Position numbers and translations under genes: made by a program. The notes beneath the pieces were generated by a model. That model saw nothing but the letters and a program-made list of their open reading frames with translations, had not been told where the DNA came from and ran no database searches. A stretch of 64,000 bases of DNA, from positions 456,290 through 520,289 of the forward strand of contig NZ_JAHKQJ010000007.1 in NCBI RefSeq assembly GCF_018861045.1. Direction: 5' to 3'. Every line of letters starts with the position of its first letter. Within the stretch, counting starts at the first letter, position 1. Shown piece after piece: positions 24,953 to 34,493 of the stretch. The stretch comes from Octadecabacter sp. B2R22 (GTDB lineage Bacteria; Pseudomonadota; Alphaproteobacteria; Rhodobacterales; Rhodobacteraceae).

Positions 24953-26362
24953 ATGAAGCCGGTCATCTATTGGGTTCGACGTGATTTACGCTTGGCGGAC
25001 AATGCCGCATTAAATGCGGTACTTGCGTCGGGCCGGCCGGTCATTCCTGTTTTTATCAACGATGCGTTGATAGACGGTCTTGGGGCTGCCGCTAAATTTC
25101 GGTTTGGCGAAGGTTTACGTGTCTTTGCAACAACGCTCGGGGTCCTCGGGTCGCAGTTAGTCTTGCGGCGTGGCGATGCCTTGGAGGTTTTGCGTCAACT
25201 GATTTCCGAAACTGGGGCAGAGGCTGTCTACTGGAACAGGCTTTATGATCCCGCCGCCAAAGCCCGCGACACTGAGGTCAAATCTAATCTGAAATCAATC
25301 GGCATCGAGGCGCGGTCTTTTGCCGGGCATTTGTTGTTTGAGCCATGGACGGTCGAGACGAAAACGGGCGGGTTCTACAAGGTCTTCACACCGATGTGGA
25401 AGGCCGTGCGCAGTCGTGATGTTGCTTCACCGGTGCCTGCGCCCTCAAACGTGCCTGCGCCTGCCGTGTTTCCTGACAGTGACGATCTGGCGGATTGGGC
25501 AATGGGGGCCGCAATGAAGCGCGGCGCGAATGTGCTTGCGCCTCATATGCGTGTAGGCGAAGCGGCGGCGCAAGACCGGTTGGCCGAATTTATAGAACAC
25601 AAGGCCGCCAATTACCCGACAGATCGTGATCATCCGAGCGTGGATGGCACATCCGGTCTGTCAGAAAACCTGACCTATGGGGAAATCAGCCCCGCGACCT
25701 GTTGGCATGCAGGGTGGGCTGCGATCCATCGCGGGGTGTCTGGTGCCGAAGTTTTTTGCAAGGAACTGGTCTGGCGCGAGTTTGCCTACCATTTGATGCA
25801 TCACACGCCGCATATTCTGGACAGCAATTGGAAAACTGGCTGGGACAGTTTTCCGTGGAACACCCAAGACACACCAGAGGTGATCGCGTGGAAACAGGGG
25901 CGCACGGGTGTTCCATTTGTCGATGCGGCCATGCGGCAGATGTATGTGACAGGTATCATGCACAATCGCGGCCGCATGATTGTTGCGTCTTATCTGACCA
26001 AACATCTGATGACCCATTGGCGGATTGGGCAGGCATGGTTTGAGGACTGCCTGATTGATTGGGACCCCGCGAGCAACGCAATGGGATGGCAGTGGGCCGC
26101 TGGGTCAGGGCCGGATGCGTCACCGTTTTTTCGAATTTTCAATCCCGTCACACAGCTCAGCAAGTTTGACCCCAAAGGTAAATACGCGCCGAGCTGGATT
26201 GCTGAAGGGCAGGGTGACCCGTCCGCGACGTCGTTGTCTTATTACGACGCAATCCCGTTGGCTTGGGGCTTGTCACAGGATGACGCTTACCCAGAACCGG
26301 TCGTTGGCCTTGCTGAGGGGCGAGCGCGTGCGCTCGACGCGTATCAAGCGAGGACAGCCTGA
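24953..26362 (+). CDS. phrB: Deoxyribodipyrimidine photolyase
   Basis: A 469-residue light-driven DNA repair enzyme. The N-terminal antenna domain starts VIYWVRRDLRLADNAAL; the C-terminal FAD domain contains FCKELVWREFAYHLMHH, TGVPFVDAAMRQMYVTG-like segment, HNRGRMIVASYLTKHL and the conserved NAMGWQWAAGSGPDASPFFRIFNP. All expected parts are present. It follows acuI by 8 bases with AAGGAA before the start and may be read through from that operon. Confidence 0.93.
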   Translation: MKPVIYWVRRDLRLADNAALNAVLASGRPVIPVFINDALIDGLGAAAKFRFGEGLRVFATTLGVLGSQLVLRRGDALEVLRQLISETGAEAVYWNRLYDPAAKARDTEVKSNLKSIGIEARSFAGHLLFEPWTVETKTGGFYKVFTPMWKAVRSRDVASPVPAPSNVPAPAVFPDSDDLADWAMGAAMKRGANVLAPHMRVGEAAAQDRLAEFIEHKAANYPTDRDHPSVDGTSGLSENLTYGEISPATCWHAGWAAIHRGVSGAEVFCKELVWREFAYHLMHHTPHILDSNWKTGWDSFPWNTQDTPEVIAWKQGRTGVPFVDAAMRQMYVTGIMHNRGRMIVASYLTKHLMTHWRIGQAWFEDCLIDWDPASNAMGWQWAAGSGPDASPFFRIFNPVTQLSKFDPKGKYAPSWIAEGQGDPSATSLSYYDAIPLAWGLSQDDAYPEPVVGLAEGRARALDAYQARTA

Positions 26363-26485
26363 GCGGGTTAAATCGCAAATCCCGCCCCAAAACGCAGGAC
26401 ATTTCGCAACTGCTGGCGTTGATGATGCCTCACTAGATTGCGGAACTTTTGCCTCGCCTCTTGCGTGGAGGGCGTGCGGGGGGGT

Positions 26486-26505
26486 ATTTGCGAAGGAACG
26501 CAAAT
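26486..26505. promoter_or_regulatory. Inverted repeat upstream of trgA
   Basis: Perfect 7-bp inverted repeat ATTTGCG-AAGGAA-CGCAAAT, 76 bases before the trgA start, in the 218-base gap after the photolyase gene. It could be an operator for the tellurite-resistance operon or a small hairpin. Confidence 0.45.
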
Positions 26506-26580
26506 CGCGATGACCTGACACAGCTGGCGTAGATCAGTGTTTTATTGTCTGGCATCCTGCGAAGACCAAGGAGCAGTACA

Positions 26581-27021
26581 ATGCCGACGATGGGACGAAT
26601 AGTTGGGGCAATCCTTTACGGGGCGCTTGCGTGGTACACGACGATCTTGATTGTACCGTTGTTTCCCGAAGGCACCAATTTGGGCTGGTTTCAAGAGATC
26701 AACACTGTGTTTGGCTTTTGGGTCGGATGGACGATTGCAGGGTCTCGCGCGGGAACCGGATATACGGCAGCGTTCAGCTACGGGCTGACCGCGACAATCG
26801 CCTTGGTTGTCTCTGCAAACTTCTTTAATTCCATTCTTGTAATGCTCGATCAATCCTTACGCCGCCGCTATGACGGCCCCGGTGAGGCCGTAACGGCCGT
26901 CTTTGAGATGTTCGTCCAGCACGGTGCTATGATTATGACCGCACAGATCATTACCACATTGTTGATCGGTGGGATTGGCGCGGCGATGATCGTAGAATTC
27001 TTTGGAAAAAGGTTCACTTAA
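26581..27021 (+). CDS. trgA: TrgA family membrane protein (tellurite resistance)
   Basis: A 146-residue inner-membrane protein from the ATG at 26581, preceded by AAGGAG; a longer in-frame start at 26545 has no ribosome site. About four membrane segments are visible. The TrgA pattern is clear: LAWYTTILIVPLFPEGTNLG near the start, LRRRYDGPGEAV in the middle and TLLIGGIGAAMIVEFFGKR at the end. In Rhodobacter sphaeroides trgAB with cysK confers tellurite resistance; the same three genes follow here. The stop overlaps trgB (TAATG). Confidence 0.88.
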   Translation: MPTMGRIVGAILYGALAWYTTILIVPLFPEGTNLGWFQEINTVFGFWVGWTIAGSRAGTGYTAAFSYGLTATIALVVSANFFNSILVMLDQSLRRRYDGPGEAVTAVFEMFVQHGAMIMTAQIITTLLIGGIGAAMIVEFFGKRFT

Positions 27022-28154
27022 TGGACCTGTTCTTGTTTGGAACACTGCTCCACATGCCGCTATTAGAAGTGGTGAGTGGTGATCTTGATGTGCGCAGCCG
27101 TGTTGAATTCGCAACGCGTGTCGATTTCACAGTGAGCCGCGTCAAAGGGCAGGTGTTTCCAATTCTGCACGAAGCCAAAGGCGGTGTCGCTGAGGGCGTG
27201 ATTGTATCCGGTCTGAGCGATGAAGCCTTATCCCGACTGGACTATTACGAAAAAGCCTTCGGTTATAATCGCACTGAATTTGTTGTGCTGGACGCGGACC
27301 ATCAACCCCGTGACGTGGCGGCCTATCTTCCAGACGCTGGCCTTTGGACCCCCGCTGAAAGCTGGGACCGCGGTGGTTGGATCACTGCGATGGGCGAATT
27401 GACGACCCTGACCGCCCGCGAGGCCATGTCAGGGATCGATCAGACCCCCGCAGAAACGATGGGCCGACGTTATAAACAGATGATGGCGCGGGCCGCGTCT
27501 CGTTTGCGGGCTAAGAATACGGCGCACAATGCCGCTGTGGGGCGCGGTGACATGGTGCAGGGGGATGTGAGCCTGCTGAAGTCGCAAAACCGTTATTCTG
27601 GTTTTTTTAATGTCGAAGAGGTGGATCTCGCGTTTCGCCGTTTTGATGGGGCGATGTCACAGCCTGTTAATCGCGTTGTTTTTGTCGGGATGGATGCAAC
27701 GATTGTCCTGCCCTACGATCCTGTTCGTGATCGTGTCTTGTTGGTCGAACAGTTTCGCACGGGCGCTTATTTGCGCGGGGACGCGAACCCCTGGACGATC
27801 GAACCTGTCGCCGGGATAATCGACCCCGGTGAGACTCCAGAAGAGGCCGCAATTCGCGAAGCGAAAGAAGAGGCAGGCATCACTCTACGTGATCTCACTT
27901 GCGTGTCGGCGGCTTATCCAAGTCCAAGCACCACGACTGAACATTTTTATCTGTATGTTGGCCTGTGTGATCTGCCTGACGGGGCTGAGGGGCGCGGCGG
28001 GGAAGACACCGAAGATGAGGACATCCAGTCTTATGTTATGGATTGGGCTGACTTTGACGAGGCCTTGAATGCTGGCAAATTCCGGCTTTTGCCGCTTCTG
28101 GTCGTGGGGCATTGGCTGGCACGAAATCGTGACCGTTTGCGCGCTGCTGCTTGA
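27021..28154 (+). CDS. trgB: TrgB: gamma-glutamylcyclotransferase-like plus NUDIX hydrolase fusion
   Basis: A 377-residue two-domain protein. The N-terminal part (1-~130) is a GGCT/AIG2-like domain (LFLFGTLLHMPLLEVV; LSRLDYYEKAFGYN). The C-terminal part (~180-377) is an ADP-ribose pyrophosphatase-type NUDIX domain whose box reads GETPEEAAIREAKEEAGI, with the G-x5-E-x7-REUXEE pattern intact. Known partner of trgA in tellurite resistance; the chemistry may be clearing an oxidised or conjugated metabolite. It overlaps trgA by one base. Confidence 0.9.
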   Translation: MDLFLFGTLLHMPLLEVVSGDLDVRSRVEFATRVDFTVSRVKGQVFPILHEAKGGVAEGVIVSGLSDEALSRLDYYEKAFGYNRTEFVVLDADHQPRDVAAYLPDAGLWTPAESWDRGGWITAMGELTTLTAREAMSGIDQTPAETMGRRYKQMMARAASRLRAKNTAHNAAVGRGDMVQGDVSLLKSQNRYSGFFNVEEVDLAFRRFDGAMSQPVNRVVFVGMDATIVLPYDPVRDRVLLVEQFRTGAYLRGDANPWTIEPVAGIIDPGETPEEAAIREAKEEAGITLRDLTCVSAAYPSPSTTTEHFYLYVGLCDLPDGAEGRGGEDTEDEDIQSYVMDWADFDEALNAGKFRLLPLLVVGHWLARNRDRLRAAA

Positions 28155-28205
28155 AGGCCGCCGACCTGTCGCCTACACCTTATTACAAATGTGAAAGGCT
28201 CCAAT

Positions 28206-29243
28206 ATGACAATCCGATCCGATCTCGCCGAAACCGTTGGCAGTACACCCCTTATCCGTCTGCGCGCCGCGTCCGAAGAAACCGGATGCGAGATTTTGGG
28301 CAAGGCGGAGTTCATGAATCCGGGTCAATCAGTCAAGGACCGCGCGGCGCTTTACATCATCAAAGATGCCATCGCCAAAGGCGAGCTGCGCCCCGGCGGG
28401 ACGATCGTTGAAGGCACGGCGGGTAATACAGGCATCGGTCTGGCGCTTGTCGGCGCGTCGATGGGGTTCAAGACGGTTATCGTCATTCCTGAAACCCAGT
28501 CCGAGGAAAAGAAAGAGATGTTGCGCCTTGCGGGGGCCGAACTGGTGCAAGTCCCAGCAGCGCCGTATCGCAACCCCAACAACTTTGTGCGTTATTCTGA
28601 ACGTTTGGCCAAAGAACTGGCGCGCACGACCAACGAAGGCGTTGTCTGGGCGAACCAGTTCGACAACGTCGCCAACCGTCAGGCCCACATCGAGACCACT
28701 GGTCCCGAGATTTGGGAGCAAACGGACGGCAACGTTGATGGGTTTATCTGTGCGGTTGGATCGGGCGGGACTTTGGCGGGTGTCGCTATGGCGTTGCAGC
28801 CGAAGGGCGTGAAAATCGGTATCGCGGATCCAGACGGGGCCGCGCTTTATAACTATTACACAAATGGCGAGTTGAGCATGACCGACGGCGGGTCGATCAA
28901 CGAAGGGATCGGTCAGGTTCGGATTACCAAGAACCTCGAAGACCTGAAGCCGGACTATGCCTACAACATCCATGACAAGGATGCGTTGCCTTACGTCTTT
29001 GACATATTACAAACCGAAGGCCTGTGCCTTGGCGGATCATCTGGTGTGAACATCGCAGGGGCTGTGCGTATGGCCAAAGAAATGGGGCCGGGGCATACGA
29101 TTGTGACGATCCTGTGTGACTATGGCACGCGGTATCAATCAAAACTGTATAACCCTGATTTTCTGCGCGAAAAGGGTCTTCCCGTGCCAAGCTGGCTGGA
29201 CAAAGAACCGGCTGTGATCCCAACGGTATTTGAAGACGTATGA
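28206..29243 (+). CDS. cysK: Cysteine synthase A (O-acetylserine sulfhydrylase)
   Basis: A 345-residue PLP enzyme forming cysteine from O-acetylserine and sulfide. The PLP lysine is in NPGQSVKDRAAL (about residue 43); the substrate loop is EGTAGNTGIG; phosphate loop GSGGTLAG; C-terminal LGGSSGVNIAGA. The ATG at 28206 is preceded by AAAGG; the upstream GTG at 28191 is part of that leader. Downstream of trgAB as in Rhodobacter, linking it to tellurite resistance; its stop overlaps the MscS start by 4 bases. Confidence 0.93.
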   Translation: MTIRSDLAETVGSTPLIRLRAASEETGCEILGKAEFMNPGQSVKDRAALYIIKDAIAKGELRPGGTIVEGTAGNTGIGLALVGASMGFKTVIVIPETQSEEKKEMLRLAGAELVQVPAAPYRNPNNFVRYSERLAKELARTTNEGVVWANQFDNVANRQAHIETTGPEIWEQTDGNVDGFICAVGSGGTLAGVAMALQPKGVKIGIADPDGAALYNYYTNGELSMTDGGSINEGIGQVRITKNLEDLKPDYAYNIHDKDALPYVFDILQTEGLCLGGSSGVNIAGAVRMAKEMGPGHTIVTILCDYGTRYQSKLYNPDFLREKGLPVPSWLDKEPAVIPTVFEDV

Positions 29244-31645
29244 AACGCGTCCTTGCTCTGCTGATCGCGCTTTGGGCTGCTCCGCTCCTTGCGCAGGATG
29301 ACGCCGTTATTGACGTCGAAACAACGGATGCGACTGTTGTTGAGACAACAACTCTAGCTGACACATTTGCCGATCAGGCAGAGTGGGAGGCTTTGGCGGG
29401 TCGTGTCGAAGTCGCCGTTGAAAACGGGCAAACGTCAAATTCGGTACTGGGTGAATTGCGTTCTGATTTGGCGGATTGGCGGGATACCTTCTTGGAACTT
29501 CAGTCGGCCAATGCGGGGCGCATTGATACTGTTCAATCCCAGATCACCGCGCTGGGGGCTTTGCCAGAAGACGGCAGCGACGAAGACCTCGCCATTGCGT
29601 CCCGTCGAGCGACACTCACAGCGCAATTGAGTGAGCTTCAAGCCCCCGTGGTCCTTGCAGCGGAAGCCTACGCCCAAGCGGATGGCCTGATCGGAGAGAT
29701 CGATACATCACTGCGGGATCGTCAGACCGATGAATTTACCGAACGATCCCAGTCGCCCTTGGTGCCGTCTGGCTGGTCCACCGCATGGACGGCTGTATCA
29801 ACATCCTTTGTTTCTATTGGGGCAGAAATCACGGGTGAGGTCGAAAACCCCAGCCGTCAGACTGAGTTTTTCAATAATTTGCCCGCAATACTGGCCTTGT
29901 TGGCCGCTGCTCTGGTTCTGATTACGCGTGGACGCGCATGGGTGCGTTGGGTGTCTGGACTTTTTGGGGCGCAATCGTTGCGGGGGCAGGGCGTTTGGGA
30001 CTTTGCTTTGTCTTTGGGGCAGGTTGTCCTGCCGTATCTCGGCGTGTTGGCCTTGGCGCAAGCGCTGGACACGACCGAAATGCTCGGGCGGCGCACATCG
30101 GTCCTGATCGACGCAATCCCGGGGCTGGCGTTGCTCCCGATACTTGCGCACTGGTTGGCAGGCCACTTGATGCCGACCAATTCAGCCCCTGAGAGCCATC
30201 CTCTTAACCTTGAGCCAGAAGTATCGGCGCGTGCGCATCGCCGCTTTATCACGCTGGGCTATATGCTGATGGCGTTTGGCATGGTGCGAACTTACGCCGA
30301 TGCCAATGCTCTCAATACGATAGCGAGCGCGGTGATTTTGTTCCCTGTGGGAGCGCTCTTGGCTTGGACGCTCTATTGGCTGGGGCATGTGCTGAGACGT
30401 ACATCATCTCCCGACGCCGAGGATGCGCCGCGCTCCTTCCGCGTCGCGCTGCGGGCGATCATAAGCCGCGGTTTGATGGTGGCGGCAATTGCTGGTTTGA
30501 TCTTTGCAGCGCTTGGGTATTCCAATGCGTTCGAGTTGATCACTGAACCCGCCGCCCAAACGCTGTATGTACTTGGCGTTTTGATCTTGTTGCAACGCCT
30601 GTCAGTGGACGTCTACACGCTCCTGTCAAAACGCGAAAACAGCGCCCAAGATGCTCTCATTCCGGTTTTGATTGGCTTTTTGTTGATCCTTGTGTCCTTG
30701 CCAGTTCTGGCACTGATCTGGGGCGCACAGATGACCGACATCACAGAGCTGTGGACCCGCTTTCGGGAAGGGTTTTCAATTGGAGACACGAAAATATCCC
30801 CGACAAGCTTTCTTCTGCTCGCAGTGGTCTTTGTCATTGGGTACACGATCACCCGGTTGCTGCAGGGCGCGTTACGATCAACGGTTCTGCCGCGTACCAA
30901 GATGGATGCAGGCGGGCAAAATGCGGTTGTGTCCGGCATGGGATACATCGGGATTTTCTTGGCGGCCGTGGTTGCCATCACCACAGCCGGCATTGATCTG
31001 AGCGGCCTTGCGATTGTCGCGGGGGCTTTGTCCGTGGGCATTGGTTTTGGCTTGCAGAACATCGTGTCGAACTTTGTCGCCGGTATCATCTTGTTGATTG
31101 AGCGCCCCATCAGCCAAGGCGACTGGATCGAGGTGGGCGGTCAGATGGGCTATGTGCGCGACATCTCTGTGCGCTCTACACGGATCGAAACCTTTGATCG
31201 CACCGACGTCATCGTGCCCAACGCGGATTTGGTCAGCAATCAGGTGACGAACTGGACGCGCGGCAACAACGTCGGGCGGGTTATCGTTCCGGTTGGGGTG
31301 GCCTATAGCACCGATACCGAAATGGTTACGGGCATCCTCAAAGAGATCGCAGAGGCGCACCCAATGGTCCTGTTGAACCCGCCACCATCCGTAGTGTTCC
31401 AAGGGTTTGGCGCAGACAGCCTTGATTTTGAAATCAGAGCGATCCTGCGGGATGTGAACTACGTCCTCAGCGTTAAGTCAGAAATGAACCACGCGATAGC
31501 AAAACGCTTTGTCGAAGAAGGCATAGAAATCCCGTTCGGCCAGCGTGACATTTGGTTCCGCAACCCAGAGGCCTTGGACTTCGGGGCCAAACCGGCTCGC
31601 AAGCCAGCAAAGAAAACACCACCAAAAGAAAAGCCTGACACATGA
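29240..31645 (+). CDS. Large mechanosensitive ion channel of the MscS family with DUF3772 domain
   Basis: An 801-residue inner-membrane protein. Signal peptide (RVLALLIALWAAPLLAQ), then a periplasmic DUF3772 helical domain (to ~residue 180), about ten or more membrane segments, and the MscS core: pore helix GALSVGIGFGLQNIVSNFVAGI and beta domain IERPISQGDWIEV ... VIVPNADLVSNQVTNW. The C-terminal end is basic (KPARKPAKKTPPKEK). Would open under membrane tension in osmotic downshock. Overlaps cysK and alaX by 4 bases on each side, so it is in the same transcript. Confidence 0.9.
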   Translation: MKRVLALLIALWAAPLLAQDDAVIDVETTDATVVETTTLADTFADQAEWEALAGRVEVAVENGQTSNSVLGELRSDLADWRDTFLELQSANAGRIDTVQSQITALGALPEDGSDEDLAIASRRATLTAQLSELQAPVVLAAEAYAQADGLIGEIDTSLRDRQTDEFTERSQSPLVPSGWSTAWTAVSTSFVSIGAEITGEVENPSRQTEFFNNLPAILALLAAALVLITRGRAWVRWVSGLFGAQSLRGQGVWDFALSLGQVVLPYLGVLALAQALDTTEMLGRRTSVLIDAIPGLALLPILAHWLAGHLMPTNSAPESHPLNLEPEVSARAHRRFITLGYMLMAFGMVRTYADANALNTIASAVILFPVGALLAWTLYWLGHVLRRTSSPDAEDAPRSFRVALRAIISRGLMVAAIAGLIFAALGYSNAFELITEPAAQTLYVLGVLILLQRLSVDVYTLLSKRENSAQDALIPVLIGFLLILVSLPVLALIWGAQMTDITELWTRFREGFSIGDTKISPTSFLLLAVVFVIGYTITRLLQGALRSTVLPRTKMDAGGQNAVVSGMGYIGIFLAAVVAITTAGIDLSGLAIVAGALSVGIGFGLQNIVSNFVAGIILLIERPISQGDWIEVGGQMGYVRDISVRSTRIETFDRTDVIVPNADLVSNQVTNWTRGNNVGRVIVPVGVAYSTDTEMVTGILKEIAEAHPMVLLNPPPSVVFQGFGADSLDFEIRAILRDVNYVLSVKSEMNHAIAKRFVEEGIEIPFGQRDIWFRNPEALDFGAKPARKPAKKTPPKEKPDT

Positions 31646-32361
31646 GTAAGCCGCTTTTTATTGATGATGCCTATAAGCGCGATGCCTCCGCCGAGGTCTT
31701 TGCCGTGACAGATGAGGGCGGGATCATTCTGGATGAAACCATCTTTTACCCCACAGGCGGCGGCCAGCCCGGCGATTCCGGAACCTTGACCTGGGAAGGC
31801 GGCAAGATCGACATCGCAACAGCGGTCAAAGGCGATGGCGGCAGCATCATTCTTGTGCCTGCCGAACCCAACCCTCTGCCGCCGGTCGGTAGTAAAGTGA
31901 CGCAAACCCTAGATTGGGAACGCCGTCACCACCATATGCGCGTTCATACGGCGCTGCATCTGTTGTCTGTCGTGATCCCGCTGCCCGTGACCGGTGGATC
32001 GATTGGCGTCGACAAAGGGCGGCTTGATTTTGACATGCCCGAAGCGCCTGAAGACAAAGCCGAGCTTGAGGCGACCTTGAATAAGCTGATCGCTTGCGAT
32101 TTCGAGATATCAACGGAATGGATCACGGATGCGGAGCTGGCGGCCAATCCCGGATTGGTCAAAACCATGTCCGTGCAGCCGCCCAAAGGGGCAGGGCGCG
32201 TGCGTCTGGTCCGAATTGGCGAAGGTGAAAACACCGCCGATCTACAACCCTGTGGCGGGACTCATGTGCGGTACACGTCAGAAATCGGAACCGTTCGTCT
32301 TGGCAAGGTCGAAAAGAAGGGAAAGCAGAACCGCCGCGTGTATCTGCATTTGGAAACCTGA
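31642..32361 (+). CDS. Alanyl-tRNA editing protein AlaX
   Basis: A 239-residue free-standing editing domain that hydrolyses mischarged Ser- or Gly-tRNA(Ala). It has the two zinc motifs, HTALH (from HHHMRVHTALHLL, about residues 93-105) and CGGTH (about 206-210), and the glycine-rich YPTGGGQPGDSG. Same domain is also found inside AlaS at the right end of the window. It overlaps the channel gene by 4 bases (ATGA) and the next gene by one. Confidence 0.9.
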   Translation: MSKPLFIDDAYKRDASAEVFAVTDEGGIILDETIFYPTGGGQPGDSGTLTWEGGKIDIATAVKGDGGSIILVPAEPNPLPPVGSKVTQTLDWERRHHHMRVHTALHLLSVVIPLPVTGGSIGVDKGRLDFDMPEAPEDKAELEATLNKLIACDFEISTEWITDAELAANPGLVKTMSVQPPKGAGRVRLVRIGEGENTADLQPCGGTHVRYTSEIGTVRLGKVEKKGKQNRRVYLHLET

Positions 32362-32735
32362 TGTATCGTCCGTTGATGAGTGTCGTTGGCATCTTTGCCG
32401 CTCTACTAGGTCTGGTGCTCATCTTTGCGCCGATGCTTTATCTGTCGCTCTATGTGCCCGATGCTGCGCCTGACATGGCATTTGCCGCACAACGGCTCGG
32501 CCCCGTGGTCGTAGGTTTGGGCGCATTGATCTGGGCGGCTCGCGGACTTGCGGCGGGGCCGGTTGCATCAACTTTATGCCTGATCGGGGCAGGGGTCTGG
32601 GGCGGCGTCGCAGCGACGGGCGTTTTTCATTACCTGAGCGGAACAGCTGGGTTTTCCATTCTGTTCGCCGCCGTCTCAGAGCTGGTTTTGGCGCTACTTT
32701 TCTTCATTGCGTCGCGGCAGATGCGCCACGGCTGA
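32361..32735 (+). CDS. Small four-helix membrane protein, unknown function
   Basis: A 124-residue protein with four hydrophobic segments (LMSVVGIFAALLGLVLIFAP; LGPVVVGLGALIWAARGLA; LCLIGAGVWGGVAATGVFHYL; FSILFAAVSELVLALLFFIA). No family recognised. Start overlaps the alaX stop (TGATG), so it is the last gene of the trg-cysK-mscS-alaX chain. Confidence 0.6.
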   Translation: MYRPLMSVVGIFAALLGLVLIFAPMLYLSLYVPDAAPDMAFAAQRLGPVVVGLGALIWAARGLAAGPVASTLCLIGAGVWGGVAATGVFHYLSGTAGFSILFAAVSELVLALLFFIASRQMRHG

Positions 32736-32803
32736 TAATAAAACATTTTTCGCACAAAGGGGCCTTGCAAAGCCCACCCATTATTGGCTAAACGCCCCCC
32801 TAC

Positions 32804-32893
32804 GGACAGGTGGCCGAGTGGTCGAAGGCGCACGCCTGGAAAGTGTGTAGGCGGGAGACCGTCTCCAGGGTTCGAATCCCTGTCTGTCCGCCA
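32804..32893 (+). tRNA. tRNA-Ser (anticodon GGA)
   Basis: 90 bases including encoded CCA. Acceptor GGACAGG pairs with TCTGTCC (one G-U). Anticodon loop CTGGAAA gives GGA. A long variable arm (GGCGGGAGACCGTC) is typical of serine tRNA, and the T arm is CAGGG-TTCGAAT-CCCTG. Confidence 0.95.
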
Positions 32894-32933
32894 CTTCCCC
32901 CAATTCGTTATAGACCGCTGAATTGCTGTCGGA

Positions 32934-33989
32934 TTACTCCGCTGGCAAGAACCCTTCGATCAAGTGGCGCAGGCCGATCCAGCAGCCTGCGGCAATAGAG
33001 GCAAACGCCAGCGGGGCGGAAAACGCCAAAAGCGAAAAGGCTGACAGGCCTTGGCCGATGCTGCATCCCAAGGCGACGACAGCACCCACGCCCATCATAG
33101 CCGCACCGATAATCTGGCGGCGCAATTCGCGTGGGTCTTCACAAGCTTCCCAGCGGAAATGCCCTTTGATGAGACTGCCGATGAAAGCCCCAACCCAAAC
33201 GCCCGCAACTGAACCAATTGCAAAGCTAAGCGTCTGGCCGCTTGACGTCATGATGTAAAAGATCGTTTCGCCCACAGGGGCAGCAAAGGTGTGGCTGACG
33301 ACGGATACTCCATCAAATCCATTTGCGGCGATCCAACTGGTGGAGGCCCAAGCGCTGACAATCGCCAACGAGACCATGACAGACCAGAACACCTCTTTTG
33401 GTTTGCCGCGCAGGGTAGGCGTCCAAAGCGCGATGCCGACAATACACAGACCAATCAATATCCCGACCGCCGCAACAGGAGCATTCGTCAGCCCGCCGAG
33501 CAGATGCGCGATTCCTTGCGGAGCGTCAGCGGGCCCTTGCGGTGGAAACAACGCTACACGCAAAACAGCGCCAGGACCGGAAATAGTGGCATAGGCAGAG
33601 ATTCCCATCACGACCACAATAACAAAAGACCGCAGGTCACCGCCGCCCAAGCGCGCGACCGCGCCGTAACCGCAGTTGCCCGCCATGGCCATGCCATAGC
33701 CAAACACCAAACCACCGACGATTGTGGCGATCGGGGACCAAGACTGCGCAAGATAAAAAGACTGTTCTGCAGAGATTAGGCCAAGCCCAATAAGGCCAAA
33801 GCTGCCTACAATTGCTGCGCCAATAGCCAGTACCCACATCCGGATACGCAAATCCGAGCCGCCGTAAACGACGTCTTCAATTGCGCCAAGTGTACAGAAA
33901 CGTCCCAACCGTGCCGCTAGGCCAAGCAGTATCCCCCCGAACGCCCCAGCAAGTGCTGCAACGTTCCCATCACCCCATGCGTCAAGCAT
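32934..33989 (-). CDS. soxT: YeeE/YedE family transporter, SoxT-like
   Basis: A 351-residue membrane protein with nine or ten hydrophobic segments. The ATG at 33989 has GGAGGAGA 6 bases upstream; the open frame to 34016 does not improve it. Family motifs are two GxxCxxG-type loops with cysteines: GRFCTLGA, GNCGYGAVARLGGG and ALGCSIGQGLS, which in relatives carry thiosulfate or other sulfur through the membrane. It follows soxR on the same strand, as soxT does in related sox clusters, and may bring sulfur to the cell or to the sensor. Confidence 0.85.
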   Translation of the reverse strand: MLDAWGDGNVAALAGAFGGILLGLAARLGRFCTLGAIEDVVYGGSDLRIRMWVLAIGAAIVGSFGLIGLGLISAEQSFYLAQSWSPIATIVGGLVFGYGMAMAGNCGYGAVARLGGGDLRSFVIVVVMGISAYATISGPGAVLRVALFPPQGPADAPQGIAHLLGGLTNAPVAAVGILIGLCIVGIALWTPTLRGKPKEVFWSVMVSLAIVSAWASTSWIAANGFDGVSVVSHTFAAPVGETIFYIMTSSGQTLSFAIGSVAGVWVGAFIGSLIKGHFRWEACEDPRELRRQIIGAAMMGVGAVVALGCSIGQGLSAFSLLAFSAPLAFASIAAGCWIGLRHLIEGFLPAE

Positions 33990-34045
33990 CGGTGTCTCCT
34001 CCCAAATGGCTCCCAATGGTCGTGAAATGGTAGTAGCGCGACCAG

Positions 34046-34381
34046 TTAGTCCTGATTGCAGAACAAATCGTAGACTACAGAGATAATCCGCTTACAGCGG
34101 TCATCCGTCAAGCTGTAGTATATGGTCTTGCCATCGCGCCTTGGTGTGACGAGACCTTCAAGGCGCAAACGCCCCAGTTGTTGGGACACGGCGGCTTGGC
34201 GTGCAGAGATGAGATCTTCGAGTTCGGTGACTGATTTTTCGCCCGTCACAAGGTGGCACAGGATCATCAACCGACCCTCATGGCCAATAGCCTTGAGAAA
34301 GTTGGTCGCCGTTGTCGCATTGTTCAACATCGTGTCGAGCTCATCGTCGCTCATGGTGTCATTGAATACGGGTAGGGCCAT
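34046..34381 (-). CDS. soxR: SoxR, ArsR-family repressor of the sox genes
   Basis: A 111-residue winged-helix repressor (unrelated to the E. coli redox SoxR). HTH ISARQAAVSQQLGRLRLEGLV (about residues 58-78) and beta wing TPRRDGKTIYYSL. Two cysteines, Cys42 in ILCHLV and Cys108 in DLFCNQD, match the pair that senses sulfur species in ArsR-type SoxR/BigR/SqrR proteins. Likely target sites are the ATTC-N8-GAAT-like sequences at the soxS-soxV gap, the soxW-soxX gap and before the MBL gene near 48.6 kb. Confidence 0.92.
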   Translation of the reverse strand: MALPVFNDTMSDDELDTMLNNATTATNFLKAIGHEGRLMILCHLVTGEKSVTELEDLISARQAAVSQQLGRLRLEGLVTPRRDGKTIYYSLTDDRCKRIISVVYDLFCNQD

Positions 34382-34493
34382 CGTCGGTATCTACTTAAGT
34401 TGTTGGACGAACTTCATCTAAATCGGTGGGTGTCTCTTACGCCTATGGCGCTGACTTGGCGAGAGCGGGAAGCCAAATAATTAACGAAATGTG

